Source: Rubrivivax sp.
GTDB taxonomy: Bacteria; Pseudomonadota; Gammaproteobacteria; Burkholderiales; Burkholderiaceae_C
Reading direction: 5' to 3'
Length of the DNA stretch: 5,574 bases
Assembly (NCBI GenBank): GCA_020851615.1
Contig: JADZCL010000360.1
Span: forward strand, 1 to 5,574
Shown: in pieces, positions 1-5,574 of the stretch
Layout: every line of letters begins with the position of its first letter
Position numbering within the stretch: position 1 is the first letter of the stretch
The notes under the pieces: model-generated
The model's database searches: none
Seen by the model: only the letters and a program-made list of their open reading frames with translations
Told to the model about the DNA's origin: nothing
Translations under genes and position numbers: made by a program

Positions 1-78
1 CAGCAGGGCAACGAGGGCACCCAGCAGGATCAGCTGCGCAACGGGCGAGAGGTCGTAGAGCGAAGGTGAGGCTTGCAT
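1..78 (-). CDS. N-terminus of a membrane protein, partial (possibly a second COX15/CtaA-type protein)
   Basis: The minus strand is open from an ATG at 78 to the window edge, giving 26 residues that begin MQASPSLYDLSPVAQ and continue into a hydrophobic stretch (LILLGALVALL) like the start of a first transmembrane helix. The opening (L-Y-D-L-S-P followed by a hydrophobic helix) resembles, from memory, the N-termini of longer betaproteobacterial heme A synthases, but 26 residues cannot prove this. It lies 159 bases downstream of the CtaA-like gene on the same strand. No good ribosome binding site sits at the usual distance: a GGAG occurs at 103-100, 21 bases before the ATG. That weakens the start choice. 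It could also be an unrelated membrane protein or a chance open frame. Confidence 0.42.
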   Translation of the reverse strand, partial: MQASPSLYDLSPVAQLILLGALVALL

Positions 79-237
79 GCCGGTGCGGGGGTGAAGCAAC
101 TCCACCGCGACAGGCCGCGGCGAAGCCACCGAGCCTACCCGCTTGCGCAACAACGCATGTTCATGAAGGTCGAAGGTGCAAGTGGCGAAGGCTGGGCTGG
201 CCGATCGTCGCGGCGTGCGGCCTGAGCAACGCGCAGC

Positions 238-1029
238 CTACGCCAGGCGCAGCAGCACGGCCAGCAGCAGCGCCGCGCCGAGGTTGTGTGCCAGAACCTG
301 TGCGAGCGGCCATCCCGCTGGGGCGAGCAGGCCGCCGATGAGGCCCTGCAAGACCAGCAGCGCAGCTAGCATGCAGGCCTGCGCGCGCTGGCGCTGGTGC
401 AGCAGCGTCCGCACGACCTGCGCCAGCACCCCCAGCAGCAGCAGGGCCAGTGCGCGGTGCAGCAGTTGCAGCCAGTCATCGGTGGCCAGCGTGGCCTGGG
501 TCGCGCTGATCAGCCCGCCCAGCACGATCTGCAGGAGCAGCAGCGCCAAGCCCACCCGTGCCCAGCGCACGGGTGCGGGCGCCGGCGCACCGAGCCGGAC
601 CGCGAACGCCAGCATCAGGAAGCCCCCCAGCAGGTTGCCAAGGACGACCGGCACGGCGGTCGAGCCGCGCATCGTCGCGCCCAGCAGTGCCAGCAGCAGC
701 GTCAGCAGCAGCAGAGTGAGGGCCACGCGGCCGGCGTCGATCAGGCGCGGGCGCAGGGTCAGGGTGGCCAGCACGAGCACGATGACGAGCACCAGCACGA
801 TCGATGCCGCCGCACGGTGCAGCAGGCGGGCCAGCGCCAGGCCGGTTGCGCTTGTGGCCTGTGCCGCGGCCTGCCCGAAGCATGCGGGCCAGGGTTCGCA
901 GCCCAGGCCCGCCTGTGACAGCCGCATGGCGGCGCTCAGCACGATGGTCACCGCCATCAACGCGGCGACGGCCAGCGCCAGCATGCGCACGGCGTGGCGA
1001 CGCTGAGCCAGGGGATCCGTATCGGGCAT
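238..1029 (-). CDS. ctaA: COX15/CtaA family heme A synthase homologue, short and divergent
   Basis: CtaA proteins are inner-membrane enzymes that oxidise the C8 methyl of heme O to a formyl group, making heme A for heme-copper reductases. From the ATG at 1029 the product has 263 residues, with about eight hydrophobic segments arranged as two similar four-helix halves. The family hallmark R-L-S-x-A-G-L-G-C is at residues 36-44, and the paired loop cysteines C44 and C50 are kept (C-E-P-W-P-A-C). Histidines in family positions are H71 (L-L-H-R), H191 (L-L-H-R) and H248 (A-H-N-L-G). The histidine usual in helix 4 is N132 (G-N-L-L-G-G), and the glutamate three residues before the first histidine is R68. 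The frame is open back to a GTG at 1170 and an ATG at 1158, but that extension is a Pro/Gly/Arg-rich stretch unlike the family. No start has a clear ribosome binding site. It is divergent from the reductase operon. Confidence 0.85.
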   Translation of the reverse strand: MPDTDPLAQRRHAVRMLALAVAALMAVTIVLSAAMRLSQAGLGCEPWPACFGQAAAQATSATGLALARLLHRAAASIVLVLVIVLVLATLTLRPRLIDAGRVALTLLLLTLLLALLGATMRGSTAVPVVLGNLLGGFLMLAFAVRLGAPAPAPVRWARVGLALLLLQIVLGGLISATQATLATDDWLQLLHRALALLLLGVLAQVVRTLLHQRQRAQACMLAALLVLQGLIGGLLAPAGWPLAQVLAHNLGAALLLAVLLRLA

Positions 1030-1331
1030 GGGACGAGCTGCACCGGGCAGCGACAGCGGCGAGGCTGCCGATGCTAGCGGGCGTGCCGGGTGGCGGCCGC
1101 CCGGCCGCGGCAGGATGAAACCGGGCGCGTCTACACCATTGCCAATTCCCCTTGCCATGAGGGAAAGCACTTTGTTGTGTCTGCAACTTCACGCGCCTGC
1201 CCACGGGTATGGTGGGCGGCCAATCGTCATTCCTTGATCTGGTTCATGTCCGACTGTGACACTAGGTCAAAGAATGCTTCGGAGCGAGGAGGGCGCCCGG
1301 CCCGCCTGCCCAGATGACAGAAGGAGCGGCC
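1030..1331. promoter_or_regulatory. Divergent intergenic region between ctaA homologue and reductase operon
   Basis: About 300 bases lie between the chosen ctaA start and the first reductase gene and should hold promoters for both directions. The part near ctaA (1030-1130) is very GC-rich. The part from about 1140 to 1280 is clearly more AT-rich, as expected of promoter DNA. Candidate elements for the rightward operon are described separately at 1234-1275. I saw no convincing leftward -35/-10 pair, no RNA gene and no protein-like small ORF here. Confidence 0.6.
1234..1275 (+). promoter_or_regulatory. Candidate FNR/ANR-type class II promoter for the reductase operon
   Basis: TTGAT-CTGG-TTCAT at 1234-1247 matches the FNR/ANR consensus TTGAT-N4-ATCAA at 8 of 10 positions: the left half is perfect and the right half matches 3 of 5. 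A -10-like hexamer AAGAAT (4 of 6 to TATAAT) is at 1270-1275. If transcription starts at 1282, the box is centred exactly at -41.5 and the hexamer covers -12 to -7, the geometry of FNR-activated class II promoters. No good -35 is needed or seen. This would place the operon under low-oxygen or, with a Dnr-type regulator, nitric oxide control. The right half-site is weak, so this stays a hypothesis. Confidence 0.4.
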
Positions 1332-1493
1332 ATGACCACACCCCATCACGACGATCCGAATGAACCCGTGCCCTGGATGCAGAACCTGCTGGACAGCCCG
1401 TTTCTGCTGCTGTTCCTGGGCGTCATGATCCCGATGGTTGTCTACAACCTGTGGGGCGTGGTCGAGATCCTCCTCTTGCCCGTGGCCAAGTGA
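1332..1493 (+). CDS. Small single-helix subunit, probable subunit IIa-like component of a ba3-type reductase
   Basis: This 53-residue protein starts at an ATG preceded by a strong AAGGAG (1321-1326, five bases away). It has a polar, acidic and His-rich N-terminus (MTTPHHDDPNEPVPW), then one long hydrophobic segment from about residue 23 to 49 ending L-L-L-P-V-A-K. It lies 22 bases upstream of subunit II and is clearly in the same operon. Thermus ba3 oxidase has a tiny one-helix subunit IIa encoded just before subunits II and I, where it supplies the helix missing from subunit II. Size, topology and gene order fit that role here. I recognise no sequence motif, so the assignment rests on position and shape. 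It would sit in the inner membrane beside subunits I and II. Confidence 0.75.
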   Translation: MTTPHHDDPNEPVPWMQNLLDSPFLLLFLGVMIPMVVYNLWGVVEILLLPVAK

Positions 1494-1515
1494 ACAAGCG
1501 CAGGAGCAGCACAAC

Positions 1516-2055
1516 ATGAGCGCCATTCTTCCGCCGGCCGACCGGCTCTGGTACAAGCATCCGATCGACCGCATCGAGGGCACGTGGCTCGCGATTGCCG
1601 TGGTCTGGTGCCTGATCCTCTTCTTCATGATGGTCGGCTGGCACATCTGGGGCAACCAGAACCTGTCCACCGAGACCTACCGCACCACGCCCGACAAGTA
1701 CATGGCCAAGGTGCAGGCCATGGTCGACAAGTACACGGTGCGCACCGAGACCGACGAGAAGGTTCCCGTGGTCGCGCCGCCGCCGGGGAGCGACGTCTAC
1801 CTGCTGGGCCGCCTCTGGAATTTCTACCCCATCCTCGAACTCGAGAAGGGCAAGACCTACCGCCTGCACCTGACGGCCATGGACTACAACCACGGCTTCT
1901 CGCTGCAACCGGCCAACATCAACATCCAGCTGGTTCCCGGGTTCGAGCACGTGGTCACCGTGACGCCCAACCAGTCGGGAACATACGGGCTCGTGTGCAA
2001 CGAGTACTGCGGCATCGGTCACCACCGCATGGTCAGCCGACTGTACGTGAAGTGA
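1516..2055 (+). CDS. Heme-copper reductase subunit II with CuA site (ba3-type, NorY-like)
   Basis: This subunit accepts electrons from a periplasmic donor such as cytochrome c through a dinuclear CuA centre and passes them to subunit I. The 179-residue protein has one membrane helix (about residues 23-45) and then a periplasmic cupredoxin domain. The CuA ligands are complete: H126 (Y-N-H-G-F) and the C-terminal cluster C161, E163, C165, H169, M172 (C-N-E-Y-C-G-I-G-H-H-R-M). It is short, with a single helix and no fused cytochrome c domain, as in B-family ba3 enzymes and unlike the longer two-helix subunit II of aa3 oxidases. The ATG at 1516 is chosen because AGGAG (1502-1506) lies nine bases upstream; the open frame back to 1438 overlaps the preceding gene. 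Subunit I follows after ten bases. NorY of norSY-type NO reductases is an alternative identity. Confidence 0.92.
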   Translation: MSAILPPADRLWYKHPIDRIEGTWLAIAVVWCLILFFMMVGWHIWGNQNLSTETYRTTPDKYMAKVQAMVDKYTVRTETDEKVPVVAPPPGSDVYLLGRLWNFYPILELEKGKTYRLHLTAMDYNHGFSLQPANINIQLVPGFEHVVTVTPNQSGTYGLVCNEYCGIGHHRMVSRLYVK

Positions 2056-2065
2056 GGAGGACGAG

Positions 2066-3763
2066 ATGACCGTTGCAACCACCTACCGCACCTGCCCGCG
2101 CTCGGGCCTGCAGTTCGAGAGCCAGGCCGAGAAGCTGATCAAGGCCAACGCCTTCGTCGCCGTCGTCTGGCTCGCCATAGGCGGCATCCTGGCGCTGGGC
2201 GTCGTGCTCACGCGCTGGCCCGCCATCCGCTGGCTCGAGGCCGACACCTTCTACATGGTGCTCACGGCCCACGGCCTGGACATGCTGATCTTCTGGGTCA
2301 TCTTCTTCGAGATCGCCGTCCTGTATTTCTGCGCATCCACCTTGCTGCGCTGTCGCATAGCGACCCCCAAGCTCGCCTGGGTGGCGTTTGCGCTGATGGT
2401 GATCGGCTCGGTGATGAACAACGTCGCGGTCTTCCGCGGCGCGTCCAGCGTCATGATGACGAGCTACGTGCCGATGATGGCCGAGCAGAGCTTCTACCTG
2501 GGCATCATCCTGTTCGCGGTCGGCGCGCTGCTGGGCTGCTTCATCTTCTTTGGCACCCTGGTCGTTGCCAAGCGAGAGAAGACTTATGAGGGCTCGATTC
2601 CGCTGGTCACCTTCGGTGCCATGACCGCGGCCATCATTGCCGTGTTCACGCTGCTGTCGGGCGCGATCATCATCATCCCGGCGTGGCTCATGTCGCTCGG
2701 GCTGATGAACGTCGACCCGCTGATCTACCGCACCGTATGGTGGGCGCTCGGGCACTCGTCGCAGCAGATCAACGTCGCCACGCACGTCTCGGTCTGGTAT
2801 CTCGTCGCGGCCATTGCGCTGGGCGCCAAGCCGATGAGCGAGCGCGTCAGCCGCATGGCCTTCCTACTCTACATCCTGTTCCTGCAACTGGCGAGCGCTC
2901 ACCACCTGCTCGCCGATCCGGGTGTGGGCACGGCGTGGAAGGTGGTCAACACGAGCTACTTCATGTACGCCGCGGTCCTGGCCTCGATGCTGCACGGCCT
3001 GACCGTTCCAGGCGCGATGGAAGTCGCGCAGCGCCAGAAGGGCTACACCAAGGGCCTGTTCGAATGGCTGCGCAAGGCGCCCTGGGGCAACCCGACGTTC
3101 TCGGGCGTGTTCATCTCCATCATCGGCTTCGGCTTCCTGGGTGGCATCACCGGGGTGATGATGGGTACCGAGCAGCTGAACCTGATCATCCACAACACCA
3201 TCTACGTGCCGGGCCACTTCCACGCCACCGTGGTGGTGGGGACGACGCTGACCTTCATGGCGCTGACCTTCTATCTCATCCCCGTGCTGTTCAAGCGCGA
3301 GATGATCGCGCCCAAACTGGCGCAGTGGCAGCCCTACCTGTTCGGCTTCTCGATGTACTTCTTCTGCCTGGTGATGATGGGCGCGGGTACGTTGGGCGTT
3401 TCGCGCCGGCACTGGGACATGGCCTTCCAGGGTGCGGCGCTGGCCTATGAATGGCCGGGTGCTGCGTACCTGATGATGGGTCTGGTGGGCATCGGCGGGG
3501 TGGCCGCGATCGTCGGAGGCATCGCCTTCGTCTACATCACGGTTGGCTCGCTGCTGTGGGGCAAGAAGCTCGACGAGGGCAAGGTCGCGACGACGACTGC
3601 CCCGCTGATGCGTGCGGCGCCCTCCGCGGCGGCCCAGAGCTACGGCTCGATGGGCTTCGCGGCACCGGGGACATTCGCCCTGGCGATGGTTTTCCTGACC
3701 GCCTTCGTGCTCTACTACTTCATCAACTGGAAGTACCTCTCGACGCTGTGGGGCATGAGCTGA
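2066..3763 (+). CDS. B-family heme-copper reductase subunit I (annotated-type ba3 oxidase; possible NO reductase NorS-like)
   Basis: This is the catalytic membrane subunit, carrying the low-spin heme and the high-spin heme/CuB centre. Its 565 residues and about 13 hydrophobic helices match Thermus ba3 subunit I. All six metal ligands are visible: H69 (T-A-H-G) and H386 for the low-spin heme, H384 for the high-spin heme (V-P-G-H-F-H), and H230, H279 and H280 for CuB (L-G-H-S-S-Q-Q; S-A-H-H-L-L-A-D-P-G). The tyrosine expected four residues after the first CuB histidine, which is cross-linked to it in oxidases, is Q234. The cbb3-type alternative, six residues before the histidine pair, is L273. 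Positions equivalent to Thermus Y244, S309 and T312 are V241, A306 and L309. The superfamily and B-family placement are secure; O2 reduction is not, and NO reduction is a serious alternative. The start has a GAGGAGG (2054-2060) that overlaps the stop of subunit II. Confidence 0.93.
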   Translation: MTVATTYRTCPRSGLQFESQAEKLIKANAFVAVVWLAIGGILALGVVLTRWPAIRWLEADTFYMVLTAHGLDMLIFWVIFFEIAVLYFCASTLLRCRIATPKLAWVAFALMVIGSVMNNVAVFRGASSVMMTSYVPMMAEQSFYLGIILFAVGALLGCFIFFGTLVVAKREKTYEGSIPLVTFGAMTAAIIAVFTLLSGAIIIIPAWLMSLGLMNVDPLIYRTVWWALGHSSQQINVATHVSVWYLVAAIALGAKPMSERVSRMAFLLYILFLQLASAHHLLADPGVGTAWKVVNTSYFMYAAVLASMLHGLTVPGAMEVAQRQKGYTKGLFEWLRKAPWGNPTFSGVFISIIGFGFLGGITGVMMGTEQLNLIIHNTIYVPGHFHATVVVGTTLTFMALTFYLIPVLFKREMIAPKLAQWQPYLFGFSMYFFCLVMMGAGTLGVSRRHWDMAFQGAALAYEWPGAAYLMMGLVGIGGVAAIVGGIAFVYITVGSLLWGKKLDEGKVATTTAPLMRAAPSAAAQSYGSMGFAAPGTFALAMVFLTAFVLYYFINWKYLSTLWGMS

Positions 3764-3809
3764 GGCTTGGCCCGGCAACAGGCCCGATGAGCCCGATACG
3801 GAGGAGGCG

Positions 3810-4742
3810 ATGAACCGACCGGAACCCCTTGCAGCGCCTGCACTCGCCGTTGCCGGCGAGGCGATGGCGCAGCCTGCTGCAGGAGGTCGCTGGCGGCTGG
3901 TGCTGGGCATCTTCAAGCTGCGCATCGGCGTGCTGATCATGCTCACGGCCATCGCCGGGCTGGCCATCGTTCCCGAGGGCTCGGTCGGTGCCTGGCCCGC
4001 CGTGGTCCTGTCGCTGTCGGTGCTCGTCGCCTCGGCGAGCGCGGGCGCGTTCAACCAGTATGTCGAGGCCGACAGCGACCGCCTGATGCAGCGCACCCGC
4101 GGGCGCGCCTTCGCCAGCGGGGCGCTCACACGCGGGCCGCGCTGGATCGCGCTGATCGTGGCCTTGCTCGGGCTGGCGGTCGGCGCCGCGGCATGGTGGG
4201 TCAACGTGACGGCAGCGATCTTCGTGCTGCTGGGGGCGCTGACCTACGCCGTCGTCTACACGCTCGGCCTCAAGCGTCGCACGGCCTGGAACATCGTCAT
4301 CGGCGGGCTTGCGGGAAGCTTCGCCGTGCTGGCGGGGGCCGCCGCGGTGAACCCCGCGATCGGGCCGCAGGCGCTGTTGCTGGCGCTGGTGCTCTTCCTG
4401 TGGACGCCGCCGCATTTCTGGAGTCTGGCGATCGCCAACGAGGCGCAATACGCCGCGGCTGGCGTGCCGATGCTTCCGGTCGTGGTGGGCCGCGCGCGAG
4501 CGGCGCGCATCGTGCATGGCAACGCGATCCTGCTGGTGGCCGCCTCGCTGGCGCCGCTGGCCGTGGGGGCGGGCATGGCCTATGGCCTGGGCGCCGTGTT
4601 GGGGGGCGCGCACTTCCTGCGCAAGACCTACGCGCTGGCGCGTGACCCTGTGCGCGCGAAGGCGATGGCGTCCTTCTTCGCCTCGATGGTGCAGCTCAGT
4701 GCCCTCATCGTCGGGGTGCTGGTCGATGCAACGCTGCGCTGA
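3810..4742 (+). CDS. ctaB: Heme O synthase (protoheme IX farnesyltransferase), CtaB/CyoE family
   Basis: This is a UbiA-superfamily inner-membrane prenyltransferase that attaches a farnesyl chain to heme B to give heme O, the substrate of CtaA. Its 310 residues are near the family length. The first acidic motif is N82-Q-Y-V-E-A-D-S-D90 followed by L-M-Q-R-T-R. The conserved loops Y-T-L-G-L-K-R-R-T (150-158) and L-W-T-P-P-H-F-W (197-204), and A-G-V-P-M-L-P-V-V (217-225), are all present. Two usual features are altered: the A-x-P-P-x-x-G stretch after I-G-G-x-A-G is G-S-F-A-V-L-A-G, and the usual Q before N-I-V-I-G-G is W160. A GGAGGAGG (3800-3807) precedes the ATG. It lies 46 bases after subunit I and overlaps the SCO gene, so it is probably cotranscribed and dedicated to this reductase. 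Confidence 0.93.
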   Translation: MNRPEPLAAPALAVAGEAMAQPAAGGRWRLVLGIFKLRIGVLIMLTAIAGLAIVPEGSVGAWPAVVLSLSVLVASASAGAFNQYVEADSDRLMQRTRGRAFASGALTRGPRWIALIVALLGLAVGAAAWWVNVTAAIFVLLGALTYAVVYTLGLKRRTAWNIVIGGLAGSFAVLAGAAAVNPAIGPQALLLALVLFLWTPPHFWSLAIANEAQYAAAGVPMLPVVVGRARAARIVHGNAILLVAASLAPLAVGAGMAYGLGAVLGGAHFLRKTYALARDPVRAKAMASFFASMVQLSALIVGVLVDATLR

Positions 4743-5574
4743 AAGGCCGCCTACGCGCGTTTCGGTGCGTGCTGGCCTGGCGCGCGCCGTCCAGCAGGCG
4801 GCCCGCGCCCTCTGCGTCGCCCTTCTGACGGTCGTCGCGGGTTGGGCTCTCGCCCAGGACCTGACCCACGCGGGGCCCCGTCTGCCCGGCGCCGTGCCCG
4901 CGCTCGACGAGACTGAGGCGCTGCGCCTGGCACTGGCGGCGGTCGGACGCGACGCCCCCGACATCGAGATGCGCGACCGCAGCGGACGTGCAGTGCGCCT
5001 GTCCAGCTATCGCGGCAAGCCGCTGCTGGTGAGCTTCATCTACACCGGCTGCTTCCAGGTTTGCCCGGCGCAGACGCGGGAACTCTACGAGGCCGTGCGC
5101 GGCCTGGACCGCATGCTTGGCGAAGGCCAGTTCAACGTCGTGAGCATCGGCTTCAACCAGCCTTTCGACAACCCCGAGGCGATGCGTTCGTTTGCCGCCC
5201 AGCACCGCATCGCGCACCGCAACTGGGAGTTCCTGAGCCCGGACCGGGAGCAGGTCGACGCCCTCGCGCGTGCCTTTGGCTTCAGCTGGGTGGCCACGCC
5301 CGCTGGCTTTGACCACCTGCTGGGCGTGACCGTCGTCGATGCGCGCGGGCGCATCCACAGCCAGGTGCTGGGCAACCGCCTGCGCGCCGACCAGCTCGGC
5401 GTGCCGATGCGTGAACTGTTGCTGCGCCAGGCGCCCAGCAGTCCGGGCACGCTGGCAAGCCTGATCGAGCGCGTGCGCATCCTGTGCACGGTCTACGACG
5501 CCGATACCGGCGAGTACCGCTACGACGTCAAGCTCATCCTCGAGATCTTCGGCGGGCTGCTGTTCTTCGTCAGC
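4726..5574 (+). CDS. senC: SCO1/SenC family copper chaperone, C-terminus cut by window edge
   Basis: SCO proteins are periplasmic thioredoxin-fold copper chaperones or thiol reductants that assemble the CuA site of subunit II. The frame stays open from the ATG at 4726 to the window end (283 codons, no stop). Residues 1-43 look like a signal peptide or anchor: basic N-region, hydrophobic core about 28-42, and A-L-A before Q44. The copper motif is C109-F-Q-V-C113 after F-I-Y-T-G, with the third ligand H197 in F-D-H-L-L-G. After the domain come R-I-L-C-T-V-Y-D (251-258) and a hydrophobic stretch from about 270, suggesting a C-terminal membrane helix, a variant seen in some SCO proteins. The ATG overlaps the last 17 bases of ctaB, and its ribosome binding site is weak (GGGG at 4713-4716), which suggests translational coupling. 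A GTG at 4765 is a less likely start. Confidence 0.92.
   Translation, partial: MQRCAERPPTRVSVRAGLARAVQQAARALCVALLTVVAGWALAQDLTHAGPRLPGAVPALDETEALRLALAAVGRDAPDIEMRDRSGRAVRLSSYRGKPLLVSFIYTGCFQVCPAQTRELYEAVRGLDRMLGEGQFNVVSIGFNQPFDNPEAMRSFAAQHRIAHRNWEFLSPDREQVDALARAFGFSWVATPAGFDHLLGVTVVDARGRIHSQVLGNRLRADQLGVPMRELLLRQAPSSPGTLASLIERVRILCTVYDADTGEYRYDVKLILEIFGGLLFFVS

Noticed and set aside
143..150. TTGCGCAA palindrome in the gap downstream of the ctaA homologue
   Set aside because: An eight-base palindrome alone is not specific; no matching promoter elements or terminator were found around it.
176..1006. Long plus-strand open frames rich in Ser/Ala/Arg or Gln opposite the ctaA homologue (also 397-918)
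   Set aside because: They are antisense shadows of the high-GC minus-strand gene. The Gln runs come from CAG repeats antisense to CTG leucine codons of the membrane helices, and no family motif or ribosome binding site supports them.
1030..1170. N-terminal extension of the ctaA homologue to GTG 1170 or ATG 1158
   Set aside because: The added residues are Pro/Gly/Arg-rich, unlike any CtaA N-terminus, and would cover part of the divergent regulatory region. The ATG at 1029 puts the first helix at the expected place, though no start has a clear ribosome binding site.
1174..1187. Small stem GTTG-N6-CAAC
   Set aside because: Four-base arms are expected by chance, and it has no terminator T-run or known operator match.
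1270..1279. AAGAATGCTT as a possible NsrR half-site
   Set aside because: Only a short partial resemblance to the NsrR consensus; too weak to call alongside the better FNR-like box.
3764..3809. Possible terminator or hidden gene between subunit I and ctaB
   Set aside because: The 46 bases hold only the ribosome binding site of ctaB; no stable hairpin with T-run and no credible ORF.
2864..4204. 446-codon minus-strand open frame across subunit I and ctaB (and 3723-4964 minus)
   Set aside because: The translations are low-complexity His/Arg/Gln-rich text crossing two well-supported genes and their junctions; this is typical antisense openness in high-GC DNA.

Overview
The window holds a heme-copper (cytochrome oxidase superfamily) terminal reductase locus from a high-GC proteobacterium. 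Gene style, strong GGAGG-type ribosome binding sites and protein character suggest a betaproteobacterium (Burkholderiales/Rhodocyclales-like); the taxonomic call is inference.

Layout: at the left end, on the minus strand, are the first 26 codons of a membrane protein (78 to 1, running off the window). Upstream of it on the same strand is a short COX15/CtaA-type heme A synthase homologue (1029 to 238). A divergent intergenic region of about 300 bases (1030-1331) follows, with a candidate FNR/ANR-type promoter. From 1332 to the right end five plus-strand genes are tightly packed: a 53-residue single-helix subunit, a CuA-bearing subunit II, a 13-helix catalytic subunit I, a CtaB/CyoE-type heme O synthase, and a SCO1/SenC-type copper chaperone that runs off the right edge.

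The order IIa-like, II, I matches the B-family (ba3-type) oxidase operon cbaD-cbaB-cbaA of Thermus. The linked heme prenylation, heme oxidation and CuA assembly genes make this a nearly self-contained module for building one terminal reductase. No subunit III and no CtaG are seen.

The point most worth attention is subunit I. It keeps all six histidine metal ligands but has glutamine where the active-site cross-linked tyrosine of A/B-family oxidases sits. It has no tyrosine at the alternative cbb3 position and has lost several B-family K-channel residues. Together with a CuA subunit and a SenC neighbour, this recalls the norSY-senC (sNOR) clusters of ammonia oxidisers, so the complex may reduce nitric oxide rather than oxygen. 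The linked CtaA and CtaB homologues also deviate at normally conserved positions, which may reflect a specialised heme supply.
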